Position numbers and translations under genes: made by a program
From: Tiliqua scincoides
Taxonomy: Eukaryota; Chordata; Lepidosauria; Squamata; Scincidae
Assembly (NCBI RefSeq): GCF_035046505.1
Contig: NC_089822.1
Coordinates: 267,417,024-267,481,023, forward strand
Length of the DNA stretch: 64,000 bases
Direction: 5' to 3'
Part shown: positions 31,870 to 43,155 of the stretch, piece by piece
Layout: the number at the start of each line of letters is the position of its first letter
Numbering within the stretch: position 1 is the first letter of the stretch
The notes under the pieces: model-generated
Told to the model about the DNA's origin: nothing
The model's database searches: none
What the model saw: the letters and a program-made list of their open reading frames with translations, nothing else

Positions 31870-32475
31870 GCCCTCCCCAGTGCCCAGTTCATTGTAAGTT
31901 CTTCTATTTCAAGCATTGCACTATCAGGACCCACCTGGCTTTGCAAGTCTAAAAACAAATAAAAATTTCCCTTACCAGGTGAAGCCTCTTTTATTCTTGG
32001 GGGGGGGGGGGTGCTGCCTTCTGGAGCATTTGTTGAGCTCCTCTTTCATCAGATCAGGGCCATGCAGCTAGCCTTGCATTCCCCTTTGCCTGACATGAGC
32101 AGGAGCCAAGGCACCTTTGCTCACTCGCGAGTAAACGCAACTGTGCTGCTTGCTTTCACTTTCCTCAAAAGGGCTCAATACATTCATCTGCTTGGAGGGA
32201 GGGACTTCCTTTTTGGGTGTTTTTTGGGGGCTTCTTTTATTGGATAGGGACCGTTGTGGTGTCATGCGATTCTTCTCAGCCTGCACTTTCCGATGAACTA
32301 AGGCAAGCACTTCCCGATGAACTAAGGCAAGCTTATCCACTTGCAAGTAAACACGCGATATGGCTCGGTTTATCTTTCAATAGGGCTCCATGCATTTTTT
32401 GGTTTCCGTTTTTTTGATCATAATGTTTGAAGGAAATGAGGTATTTGACTGGGTAACTTGCCCCCAACCCTCACT
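31870..32475 (-). repeat. repeat X, antisense copy
   Basis: Reverse of the order at 12551-13330: GTTGAGCTCCTCTTTCATCAG, CATGCAGCTAGCCTTGCA, CTTCCTTTTTGGGTG, CCTCACTAGCTGCGCTACT at its outer end. The block CCGATGAACTAAGGCAAGC is doubled. Confidence 0.65.
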
Positions 32476-32520
32476 AGCTGCGCTACTACTATGCATTGTT
32501 AAAAGACTATAAATACTGTT

Positions 32521-32523
<3 letters not shown>

Positions 32524-32582
<59 letters not shown>
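32524..32582. repeat. (AAT)n microsatellite
   Basis: About twenty uninterrupted ATA/AAT units. Confidence 0.97.
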
Positions 32583-32629
32583 GCATGGAACAATATGCAT
32601 GGAAACATGGAAAGAGAGCATGCATGCTG

Positions 32630-32720
32630 TCTCTGCTGAAGAGAAGGTGAAGTTCCTCAAGACATGAGGGATGCAAACATCATCACGCTGTACAAGAACA
32701 AAGGCGACAGGGGTGACTGC
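32630..32720 (+). mobile_element. LINE-A, left part (split by SINE)
   Basis: TGAAGTTCCTCAAGACATGAGG, GCAAACATCATCACGCTG and ACAAAGGCGACAGGGGTGAC correspond to the RT stretch also seen at 6040-6115. It is continuous with 32922 onwards once the SINE is set aside. Confidence 0.88.
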
Positions 32721-32914
32721 TAGCAGGGGGAGAGTAACTGGCCCATCTCACCCCAGCACTGTCTGTTCTAGTGGCTATCTGCTGGTATTCCTTTGCATCT
32801 TTTTAGATTGTGAGCCCTTTTGGGACAGGGAGCCATTAGATATTTGATTTTCTCTGTAAACCGCTTTGTGAACTTTGTTGAAAAGCGGTATATAAATACT
32901 GTTGTTGTTGTTGT
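32721..32914 (+). mobile_element. SINE inserted in LINE-A, 7-bp target duplication
   Basis: TGACTGC at 32714-32720 and 32915-32921 flanks it; the uninterrupted LINE-A sequence is seen at 6103-6125. It holds TTAGATTGTGAGCCC, a conserved SINE word, and ends TAAACCGCTTTGTGAAC, AAAAGCGGTATATAAATA and (GTT)n, an L2-like tail. It is 5'-truncated compared with the antisense copy at 36750-37010. Confidence 0.9.
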
Positions 32915-32921
32915 TGACTGC

Positions 32922-33742
32922 AACAACTACCGTGGCATCTCTCTCCTTAGCATTGTAGGAAAGTTGTTTGCCCGAGTTGCACTAAAGAGGCTCCAGGTAC
33001 TTGCAGAGAGCGTTTATCCAGAATCACAGTGCGGATTCCGGGCCAGCAGGTCCACCACTGATATGGTATTCTCCCTTAGACAATTGCAGGAGAAATGCAG
33101 GGAACAACGACAGCCACTCTTTATAGCCTTCACAGATCTCACGAAGGCTTTCGACCTGGTCAGCAGGGACGGCCTCTTCAAGATTCTCCCCAAGATCGGA
33201 TGTCCACCCAGTCTCCTCAGCATCATCAGATCCTTCCACAAGGACATGAAAGGCACTGTTGTCTTCGATGGCTCCACATCAGACCCCTTTGACATCCGAA
33301 GTGGCGTGAAGCAGGGCTGTGTTCTTGCTCCAACCTTGTTTGGGATTTTCTTCGCTGTCCTGCTGAAGCAGGCCTTTGGAACTGCAACAGAAGGCATCTA
33401 TCTCCGGACCAGATCAGACGGAAAGCTCTTCAACCTCTCCAGACTGAGAGCAAAGTCCGAATTCCAGCTGAAATGTCTGTGTGACTTCCTCTTTGCCGAC
33501 GATGCAGCTGTCACTACCCACTCTGCCAAAGATCTCCAGCAGCTCATGGATCGTTTTAGCAAGGCCTGCCAAGATTTTGGACTGACGATCAGCCTAAAGA
33601 AAACACAGGTCATGGTTCAGGATGTGGACCCACCTCCCTGCATTACAATCTCTTCGCATGAACTGGAGGTTGTCCATGACTTTGTGTACCTTGGCTCAAC
33701 GATCTCCGACACTCTTTCTCTCGATACCGAGCTAAACAAATG
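32922..33742 (+). mobile_element. LINE-A RT core, open frame
   Basis: The best RT core of this family in the window: DCNNYRGISLLSIVGKLFARV, then CGFRASRSTTDMVFSLRQLQEK, AFTDLTKAFDLVSRDGL, SGVKQGCVLAPTLFGIFFAVLL, and LFADDAAVTTHS with the catalytic FADD. The frame is open from about 32900 to 33742. It ends in LDTELNKC, where repeat X begins. The endonuclease and the C-terminal part are missing. Confidence 0.92.
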
Positions 33743-34125
33743 CTTAGGGGGGGGCTTCTTTTATTGGATAGGGACCATTGTGGTGCCATGGGATTCTTCT
33801 CAGCCTGCACTTTCCGATGAACTAAGGCAAGCTTATCTGCTCACAAGTAAACACATGATATGGCTTGGTTTCTCTTTCCATAGGTCTCCATACATTTTTT
33901 TGGTTCTGGTTTTTTGACCATAACGTTTGATGGAAACGAGGTATTTCGCTCAGGATTTTTCCATTGCATTCTGCTGAAAATTCCACATCCACTGGTCTAT
34001 GGCATGATGGGTTATTCCTAACCTCCACGATGTTAGTGTTGTTGGGTCATTTGTGGTGTCACCCCAAGGATGGTACCTGGGGTAGACTGCCCCCCACCCC
34101 TCGCTAGCTATGCCACTGCTATCAT
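33743..34125 (-). repeat. repeat X, truncated antisense copy
   Basis: It starts at GGGGGGCTTCTTTTATTGG, as at 32228, and runs to CTCGCTAGCTATGCCACTGC, the outer terminus. It is followed by the same ATTGTTAAAAGACTATA that follows the copy at 31870-32475. Confidence 0.7.
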
Positions 34126-34313
34126 TGTTAAAAGACTATACATAGCGTGTTCAAAGTACAGATCTGTAACATTTACCCAAAAGCAGTTGCATCCCATGCA
34201 TACCATCAAGTCCAACATATTAAAAATAAAATAATGAAATGAAGGGGGACCCACCTGAAATTGGCTCGCGATCCACCTAGTGGGTCCTGACTGACACTCT
34301 GAGAAACACTGCT
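34126..34313 (-). mobile_element. hAT-like DNA transposon end
   Basis: On the minus strand it begins CAGTGTTTCTCAGAGTGTC, then GGACCCACTAGGTGGATCGC, wording typical of hAT-type termini in vertebrates. A stub of it (ATTGTTAAAAGACTATA) is also at 32497-32513. Confidence 0.6.
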
Positions 34314-34464
34314 CTAGAAAATAGCAAAGGGTGGTCACTACTGCCATTCTGAGCTCTTTCCTGGGAAATAGCAGAAGCAAAACTAGAGGGAACAAGCACC
34401 AGGTAGTGGCCAGAGACATCACCTGCATCCACACTGAGGACAAAGCCAAGGGAACTTGTTTCAG

Positions 34465-34632
34465 CAGCCTTCCAGGTGCCCCAGCCTGTAATTAATCTGT
34501 GGAACTCCTTACCACAGGTTGTAGTTATAGCACCTGGCCCAGATGCCTTTAAAAGGGGATTGGAAAGATTTAAGGATTAAAAGTCCATCACTGGAAATAA
34601 GCCATGATGAGTATGTGCAACCTCCAGGTTTG
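34465..34632 (+). mobile_element. CR1 3' fragment
   Basis: AATCTGTGGAACTCC, CCTTTAAAAGGGGATTGG and AAGCCATGATGAGTATGTGC correspond to the end of CR1 ORF2. It retains the unoccupied form of the LTR target seen at 24139 and 26499. Confidence 0.82.
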
Positions 34633-34639
34633 AGAAGCA

Positions 34640-35795
34640 GACTGCCACTTCCTTACAAGCCCCTCATAGTTCCAAGGCATGGCTTGAAGGGACACAATAC
34701 CACAGTCCTGCTGAAGATCAAGAGGTCTGCATGTGGGAACTCAAACTCATGAGAAGAGCCCTGCTGGGTCAGAGCTGTGCTCCACCCAGTCTCCATCCAC
34801 CCTGCTTTGCACAGTGGCCACCCAAGCCCTTAAAGGCCTTAAAAGCAGCAGATGGGTGCAGCTCCCTCTTGTCCGATTGCCCTCCAGCACTGGCATTCAG
34901 AGGTTACTCCCTGTGAAGCTGGAAGTGCCATTTTAATCCCTGATGGGCTCCTTCTCTTTCCCTACAAGTGCTAAATCTTCTTAGAACCCTTAAGAGGCAG
35001 ACAAAAGTTTCTGCTTTCTTTTTTGGTAGGCCAAGTGATGTCCACCACACCCTTCCTTGTTTTCATACCACCCTCCAGTAACAGGACAACCAAATAAAAT
35101 TAAGTGTTAATTTTGTGGGCTGGAGAATCCACTCTTGGGAGATTCCCATTTGTTTCTGACTTACTGGGTTCTGCCCTTCAGGAAAGAAGCAGGTTTCTTT
35201 GACTGCAATCAGAGATAAGAAATTTACTCCAGAAACATTAACCCCCCAACTGGCTAGCAAGCACAGTGCAATTGCTGCACACACCACACACTCAAATAAC
35301 CCTCCATAGACTGCTTTGAATTCCATTCACTCAACGTAATGAAGAAAGACAGTGCAGATATTTCCCCCTCCAGTTCTGGGGCTCCCAGATGGACCCTACA
35401 TCAAGGTCATATGAACTTTGAACACAGAAACAGCCATCTCCTTTCATCATTTGCTTTGACCAACATGGGGCAAAAGCAGCTTCCCTATCCACCTGCCTTA
35501 CCAGTCCCCTCTTTAGAGGTTCAGAGTCTTTCCTTTCACTCACCCAAACCCCACCAAACTAGGACCAGGATCCAGCCACACCCTGATGGAGCAGAGGGCA
35601 GAGCTAAGCCAGTGCCTTTTATCAGCTCCAAGCCTTCCTCCTCTTAATAGAGTAGCAGAAGCCAGCTGTTTGTCATTTGGGACTTGAAAGGCCTCCTGGG
35701 AATTGTAGTTCACCTCAGGAAAACATCTGACCTGCATGGAGAAGCCCAACAGCCCCAAGTCGAGGAACCCAACAGCTCTCATAAATTGAGAGAAT
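34640..35795 (+). repeat. repeat Y, plus-strand copy 2
   Basis: Same order of landmarks as at 27500-28590, ending with CTCCTGGGAATTGTAGTTCACC at about 35693 and CCAACAGCTCTCATAA. Confidence 0.7.
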
Positions 35796-36081
35796 TATGA
35801 ACCATGGCTGGTAGAGAGCGTCACCCCCCTTTAGCGTCACCCAGTGTGACCCACACACCCCGTACCCCACTAGCGATGCCACTGTATGTGAGCTCAGGCC
35901 AAATCAGGGTGAGGTGGTCTCCCCAACTCTCCTCTTTTTTGTGCACATGCATGAAGTGGGGCACACCTGTCACTGCTGCCACCTCGCCTGCCAAACCTGT
36001 TTCAAAGGTTTGGGTGGGCCCTCCAATCTGTCCTTGAAGTGCTGGCCTTGTGGCTGGGCCAGCCCTGGCAGGGGTTGAGAT
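35796..36081. other. no gene seen; repeat words
   Basis: It includes a repeat-X-like terminus (CACTAGCGATGCCACTG at about 35867) and the block GGGGCACACCTGTCACTGC that recurs at 29025. Confidence 0.4.
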
Positions 36082-36325
36082 GCAGATCTCACAGTGGCCC
36101 ACCAAGTGCTTCAGGAAGCACACAAGACAGCAAGACACAACCTGCATCCTGGTGCCCTCCCCTGTAGCTGGCATTCCAAGGTAGCCTACTTCTCAAATCA
36201 GGAGGTTGCACATACCCAGCATGGCCTGGAACCCATGATGCTTTCCTCCAGACACCTGTTTAATCCCCCCTTCAAGGCATCGAGGCGAGATGCCATCACC
36301 ACTTCCTGTGGCAAGGAGTGTATCT
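36082..36325 (-). mobile_element. CR1 3' end, antisense
   Basis: GATCTCACAGTGGCCCACCAAG, CTGCATCCTGGTGCCCTCC and ATCACCACTTCCTGTGGCAAGG are CR1 3' UTR and ORF2-end words. Confidence 0.88.
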
Positions 36326-36504
36326 GTTTGGCTCCGATTCTGGTTTCTATAGTCTCCCTTATGGATTCCCTGACATGGAATTGGACCTGGTTTCACTACA
36401 CTCTGAGCATTTATATTGTTTCTTGCTGGTGAGAAACTACAATCCACCCACAGCTTGGACTGTTCTTCCCTGGGCAAAGCTTCGTGTCTCCAATTTCTCT
36501 TCTG

Positions 36505-36749
36505 TGTTGGTTGTCTGGCTCTTCAGAAGGCATTTGACACAGTCCCTCCCCAAAGGTTGTGAGTCAGGGAGTAAGAGGGCAAGTCCTCTCATGGATTAGG
36601 AACTGGCTGAGGACCAAGAAACAGAGTGGGTGTCAATGGACAGTTTTTACAATGGAGAGAGGTGGAAAGCGGTGTGCCCCAAGGATCTGTCCTGGGACCA
36701 GTGCTCTTCAACCACAAACGACCTGGAGACAAGGCTCAGCAGTGAGGTG
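36505..36749 (+). mobile_element. CR1 RT fragment
   Basis: TTCAGAAGGCATTTGACACAGTCC through GTGTGCCCCAAGGATCTGTC, GGACCAGTGCTCTTCAACC and ACGACCTGGAGACAAGGC. It is an internal piece of ORF2, stop-containing, and ends where the SINE begins. Confidence 0.88.
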
Positions 36750-37010
36750 TCATTATTAACAGTATTTATATACCGCTTTTCAACTAAAAGTTCACAAAGC
36801 AGTTTACAGAGAAAAATCAAACAACTAATGGCTTCCTGTCCCAAAAGGGCTCACAATCTAAAAAGATGCAAAAGCACCAGCAGACAGCCACTAGAGAAGA
36901 CACTGCTGGGCTGAGGAGGGCCAGTTACTCTCCCCCTGCTGAAGAAAGGAGCACCCACTTGAAAAAGTGCCTCTTACCCATTTAGCAGGTTTGGTAACTT
37001 GGTAACTGGG
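36750..37010 (-). mobile_element. SINE, antisense, longer copy
   Basis: Reverse of 32721-32914 (TTATATACCGCTTTTCAAC, GGGCTCACAATCTAAAAAG, AGTTACTCTCCCCCTGCT). It extends further at the head, with AAAGGAGCACCCACTTGAA and TTACCCATTTAGCAG. Confidence 0.85.
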
Positions 37011-37589
37011 TCCAACCCGGCTGGGTTGGATTCTTATAGAGCAGGGCAGGTCACCCAAGGAATCATTGCATTTTTAGTTTCTGATTTGGGGGCCTTAACT
37101 TTTGAGAGAAAGGAGATTTTTCACTCCTTTTTTTCATTGCACTCAGCTGTAAATTCTGCATCAGGTGGTAGAGAATGTGATGGGATTATTCCTACAAATG
37201 GCAATCTTACCTATTTAGGTCCTAGTGGTGTCACCCCTCCCCCTTGACAGTGGCACCCGAGGCCTCTGGGCACCTCAGCCCCCCCATTTATACACCAGAG
37301 CTGTGTGCTCTAAGCTGTTCCTTGCTTGCTGGGAGAAATGGAGGGAGACTGGAAAGTAGCAGCTACTCAGCCATTCACATAGTGCCTCAGTGAGTAGGCA
37401 AGGAGGCTGGAGGAGAACAGAGAAGGGTGCTGCTGCTCCTGTCCCCGTCCCCCCCATTCACAAACCTATAGGGGGCAGTGGGCCCTGGGTATCAATTTAC
37501 TTAGCTACATCACTGGCCCCACAAACACCATCACCACCTCCTCCCCTTGCTTGGCCCTCCAACAGAAGGGGAACATAATTCTCTCAACT
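37011..37589. other. no gene seen; partial repeat X-like stretch
   Basis: 37080-37240 has the X-like order (GAGATTTTTCACTCC, GATGGGATTATTCCTAC, GGTGTCACCCC). The remainder shows no recognised element. Confidence 0.4.
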
Positions 37590-38718
37590 TATGAGATCTG
37601 TTGGGTTCCTTGACTTGGAGCTGTTTAGTTTCTCCATGCAGGTCAGGTGTCTTCTTCAGGTGGACTATAATTCCCAGGATTCCTTGCAAATCCCAAATGA
37701 CCAACAGCTGGCTTCTGCTACTCTATTAAGAGGAGGAAGGCTTGGAGCTAATCAAAGGCACTGGCTTAGCTCTGCCCTCTTCTCCATCCTTCTGCTGGTG
37801 TTAACTTGGTGATTTGGGTGAGTGAAAGGAAACACTTTGTACCGCCAAAGAGGAGACTAGCAAGGCAGGCAGATGGAGAAGCTCCTTTCCCCCACCTTGG
37901 ACAAAGCAAGAGGAAGGAGGAGATGGTTGTTTCTATGTTCAAAGTATATAATGGCCTTGCTGTGGGCTCCACCTGAGAGCTGCAGAATGGGGAGAGCTGC
38001 ATAAAGAATAAAATCTTTATTCTTTGCATTGAAGTGAAATGACTTCAAAGCAGCCTATGAGGGGTTACTTGAGAGTTTGGACTGGGCAGCAATTCCACTG
38101 TGCTTGCTAGCCTGTTTTTTTTTGTTTTGTTTTTTTTTGGGGGGGGGGGTTGTATGTGACCTGGGTTCTAGAATAGGTTTCTTGCTTTTGACTGCAATCA
38201 CAGAAACCTTCTTCTTTCCTGAAGGGCAGGACCTGGTAATGTGAAAGCTGAAGAGGAAGTCCCAGAGTGGACTCTTCAGCCCATAAAACAGTTGAATGTT
38301 TCAACTCCCTAAGGGCCATCTTATTGCAAGGTGTTTGATCCCTGTTATGAAAACAATGCAGGGTGTGGAGTCACTTGGACTTCCAAAAGAAGAATCAAAC
38401 AACTTTTGACAAAGTCTGTTTCTTGAAGGGTCTAGGAAGATTAAGCACTTGTAGGGAAAGTTGAGCGGGTCCCATCTTGGGTTAAAATGGAACCTCCAGC
38501 TCCACACTGAGTGCCAGTTGTTGGGGGGCAACAGTGGGAGAGGGAGCTGCACCCATCTTCTGCCATTCTTTCCTTGGAGGTATTGGGTAGTCACTGTGCA
38601 AAGCAGGTTGAATGGAGCACAGCTCTGACCCAGCAGGGCAATTCTAACTTCGCTATGGGTTCCCACATGCAGGCATATTGTTCTTCAGCAAGATTGTGCC
38701 ATTGTGTCCCTTGTGAAC
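37590..38718 (-). repeat. repeat Y, antisense, nearly full
   Basis: It runs from TATGAGATCTGTTGGGTTCC through GACTATAATTCCCAGGATTCC, AATGGCCTTGCTGTGGGCTC and GACTGCAATCACAGAAACC to AGATTGTGCCATTGTGTCCC. Zinc-finger locus homology starts immediately after it. Confidence 0.7.
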
Positions 38719-38831
38719 CAAGAGTCTCGTGGCCCAGGACTATGGGCCAAAGCAGGGCCAGTAAGTAGCCAGGGGTAGAATTGTGCTCTTCCTACTGCTC
38801 CATCCTGAAACAACCCCCCCTGCTCCTGCAA

Positions 38832-38916
38832 ATGGCAGCTGGGAGATTTTCTTACGCAGTCCAGAAGGCTCCATCTGGCTTCATGCAGGAAGAGGAATGG
38901 GAGCTGAGCCTCTGGG
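38832..38916 (+). pseudogene. linker exon with lost acceptor
   Basis: 85 bases aligned to 48795-48876. The expected CAG-GTG junction reads CAA-ATG, so the acceptor is gone and a new ATG stands at the first codon. The frame MAAGRFSYAVQKAPSGFMQ runs open to the donor GTAAGG and continues in frame into the finger exon before the frameshift there. Confidence 0.75.
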
Positions 38917-39699
38917 GTAAGGAGGGAGGTGCCTTTTATTGTCCAAGTTTGGACCCCCCTTCAGGGCCAACATTGGCTCTGTTTTTGCTTCTCCCTTCAG
39001 GGAGCTCAGCAGCTCTCCTGCATCTCCAGAGCAGGGCTCTTTCCCCCTTTGCTCTGGCAGGGAACTCTTCTCTGCTGTCACCAGAGACAGCTGCTGTGCT
39101 CATAAGTGGGCAGCAAGACCCACTGCACGGAAGGGGCTTCTCCACTTGCATCTGCGGCCTGATCTCTCTTCCTTTCTGCATGGCTCTATTTTTGCCATGG
39201 AAAGGAGTAGTGATGGGGATGGGGAGGAGGGCTGATCAGGTCTGTGAAGGGAGCAGATTCGGCAATGGTGGCACACTCTAAATCCTACCCTCTTCCTGGG
39301 ACTGATCAGCCTTCCTGGGTTAATGTGCACTTTTGGCCGTACTCTAGCTGGGGCAGGTCCATGTTGACCCATGGCAGCTGCTGGGGGTGACCTTGGGGCA
39401 AGGGAACAAATGTTTCCTTACTGCAAGGAAGTCTCCAGTGGCAAAAAATCCTCCACAGGATACAGCAGAGGCCGGGCCCACAATGCTGCATCGCTACACA
39501 GGGATTTAGTTAGGACAGGGCTGCCTGAGCTGGGGGAGGTTATAGGTTGGGAGAAAGGGAATGAAATCCATGTGCATAACTCTGGAGCGCTTTGTTTTTG
39601 CCTGAGCTCTTACCAAGTTTCTCTTCTCCTTCCTGCAGGGTGGATGCCGGACTGGGAAAATGAGAGGGACCCACCAGGGATGTTGTTGGACAGAGATGA

Positions 39700-40023
<324 letters not shown>

Positions 40024-40197
40024 TGAGAGAAGCCATACACATGCCTCCACTGTAGCAGAAGCTTTGGTAAGATGTCAAATCTGAGGACTCATGTAAAAAT
40101 TCGTACAAGAGAAAAACCATATAAATGTTTTCAGTGTGGAAATAGCATCAGCAGGAAGCAAACCCTTAGAACACATCAAAACATTCACACAGGAGAG

Positions 40198-41160
40198 AAA
40201 CCATATGAATGTTCTGAGTGTGGAAAGAGCTTCAGGGCCCAACAGAAGACATCAAAACATTCACACAGGGGAGAGATCCTTTGAGTGCTCTGAGTGTGGC
40301 AAGAGCTTTAACCAGAAAGGAAGCCTTACGTTACACCAAAGAGTCCACACAGAAGAGACACCTTATAAATGTTCTGTGTGTGGAAAGAGCTTCAGGTACA
40401 AAGTCAGCCTTAGAAGACATCAAAACAGTCACACAGGGGAGAAACCATATGAATGTTCTGAGTGTGGAAAGAGCTTCAGGGCCCAACAGAAGACATCAAA
40501 ACATTCACACAGGGGAGAGATCCTTTGAGTGCTCTGAGTGTGGCAAGAGCTTTAACCAGAAAGGAAGCCTTACGTTACACCAAAGAGTCCACACAGGAGA
40601 GACACCTTATAAATGTTCTGTGTGTGGAAAGAGCTTCAGGTACAAAGTCAGCCTTGGAAGACATCAAAACAGTCATGCAGGGGAGAAACCATATGAATGT
40701 TCTGAATGCGGAAAGAGCTTCAGGGCCCAACAGAAGACATCAAAACATTCACACAGGGGAGAGATCCTTTGAGTGCTCTGAGTGTGGCAAGAGCTTTAAC
40801 CAGAAAGGAAGCCTTACGTTACACCAAAGAGTCCACACAGGAGAGACACCTTATAAATGTTCTGTGTGTGGAAAGAGCTTCAGGTACAAAGTCAGCCTTG
40901 GAAGACATCAAAACAGTCATGCAGGGGAGAAACCATATGAATGTTCTGAATGCGGAAAGAGCTTCGGGGCCCAACAAACTCTTAGAAGACATCAAAATAT
41001 TCACACAGGGGAGAGATTGCATCAGTGCTCTGAGTGTGGCAAGTGCTTTAACCAGAAAGGAAGCCTTATGGTACACCAAAGAGTCCACACAGGAGACACA
41101 CCTTATAAATGTTCTGTGTGTGGTAAGAGCTACAAGTACAAAGTCAGCTTTAGAATACAT
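40198..41160 (+). repeat. 244-bp tandem array of finger units
   Basis: AACAGAAGAC recurs at 40241, 40485 and 40729, exactly 244 bases apart, and the related AACAAACTCTTAGAAGAC is at 40973. Each of the first three units has lost eight bases from one finger, so the unit is no longer a multiple of three. Confidence 0.93.
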
Positions 41161-41312
41161 CTGGAGAGAAATCATGTTCTTTGTGTGGAGAGAACATAAA
41201 GTACAAACAAAACCTTAGAAGTCATCAAAACATCCACACAGGGGAGAAACCCTATGAATGCTTCCACTGTGTCAAGAGCTTTAGGCTGAAAGCAGGCCTT
41301 ATGGTACACTAA

Positions 41313-41423
<111 letters not shown>

Positions 41424-41640
41424 TAGTGCTCAGAGGGTGGAAAGAGCTTCAGGCACAGAAAAAATCTTAAATATCGTCAAAATCTTCACACACAAGTGAA
41501 ACTATATAAAAGTGTGGAAGGACCTTCAGCTGCAGTGGAAGCCTTAAACTACATCAAGGAGCTCACAAGGAGCAGGGGGAGAGTGTCCCATGCTGTAGCA
41601 AGAGCTTGGGGGAGAAATCAAGCCTTGAATAATGCAGAGG

Positions 41641-42800
41641 ATGCCACGTGACTGTCTGGGACATGGGTACAGTTTCAACCACAGCAATTCCTTCCTCTAT
41701 TTTAAAGAACCCACAGAGTGGTGCAAATACTGTCTGAATCTCCCAGTACCCTGATCAATCTGGGGACCTCCATTTCTGAACCTCTCAACGTAGCTACGCA
41801 GGCCAAATGGTTGTCCTGGATGAAACTCGCAGCCTAATTGTTTGTGGTGCTGGGTAGTTTTTAATGGAATGTTTTAGTGGATTGTTTCATTGGCTTCTGT
41901 ATCGTAATTGTGCTTTTATTCTTCCTAGAGAATCCTGAAGAAAACAGGGATATTTTAGCTTTTCCCACTGTGCAGTTACAACCATTGAGGCACTCACAGA
42001 TGGGAAGCTGCACAAAGATTGTACAGTGCAGGCTTTTCGGGTAGCTTGGCTGGATTAGATCTTAAGGAAAAATCACAGAGGACTGTGGGTGAAAATTCAA
42101 TTCAGCTCTGTGATGGCATAGAAAAGCTTTTCCAATCAGTTGGAGTGTAAGCCTTGTTTTATACATTCATTGTGTTCTTTCTAAACCAGGTTTCAGTGTT
42201 TTAAAATCCACCAGGGATATAAACATTTTACCCTACAAATAAATGGGAGTAACTAATTTTGAAGGACACAATAGCCAAATTAAATGTGTGTCTTGACATT
42301 AATGTCTCTACTTGCTAATAAATTGGTGTATATTTTTCTCCATGTGTCTTTATTAATTTGCCAAAGGAATCTCGGTGCTGCTGAAACTTAGAACAGTTTC
42401 GTGTGACCTGCAGGTTGACCCTCCAGTGAGCAGAAGTTCACCCAGACATCAGGAGCTTGCATGAGACAGAGAATGGTTCATTTGAATATGATGTTTCTTC
42501 TTGGATGGTCAACATTTCTGCACTTGAAAGCACCTGGGCTTGAACTCTGACGTTACCTGTCCAGAGACACTCACCTTATTGGCTGTTCTGAGCCCCTGGG
42601 AGAGTTCCACTTGTGCTGCATCTTGTACACTTTGGGGAGCAGTAGCTTGGCTGGGGGGGCAGCGGGATAAGTGTTCCAGATACTGCAGCACGCCATCTAC
42701 ATGGCCTCTCCCAATTGCTGTTGGAGACATTCTGGGCAACAGCTCTTATGACGAGTGGGGGGGGGGGCCTTACATAGTGTGTTGCAGTGCCTGCAATTCT
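41641..42800 (+). other. 3' UTR and flank of third zinc-finger locus
   Basis: It matches 50366-51345 and 6731-10240 in order. The part at 42480-42790 is also, inverted, the flank of the minus-strand gene (17650-17880). Confidence 0.65.
42317..42322 (+). terminator. poly(A) signal, third zinc-finger locus
   Basis: AATAAA in the context CTTGCTAATAAATTGGTG, colinear with the signals at 9924 and 51030. Confidence 0.6.
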
Positions 42801-42859
42801 TACCTTGCCTCCCCCTCTAGCTATGCTACTGTATTTGTATCCTGTTGCTGCTCCCTTGA

Positions 42860-43155
42860 ATCTGGCACTCAGATAACCTACTTCGAAAACCTGGAGGTTG
42901 CATGGAGCCATCACGGCTTCTAACCTGGGATTGACTTCTCCATCAATCTGTCCAATCCCCTTCTAGGCTTTCAGGTGCTATTCCCACATCTTTTGGCAAG
43001 GAGTTCCACAGGTGAATCACACAGGTCAAGAAATACTTTCTTTTGTCTCTTCTAACTCTCCTGCCACTCAGTTTTAGGGAATGTCCCCTGGTTCTAGTGC
43101 GTTGCGAGAGGGAAAAGAACATCCCTCTATCCAACCCCTGCATGATTTTGTTCTG
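42860..43155 (-). mobile_element. CR1 3' fragment, antisense, old
   Basis: Its minus-strand frame (42943-43179) reads NKIMQGLDRGMFFSLSQRT, GHSLKLSGRRVRRDKRKY and LWNSLPKDVGI, a diverged CR1 thumb. Confidence 0.85.

Noticed and set aside
32377-32676. Minus-strand ORF with a poly-isoleucine run
   Set aside because: It is a translation of the AAT microsatellite.
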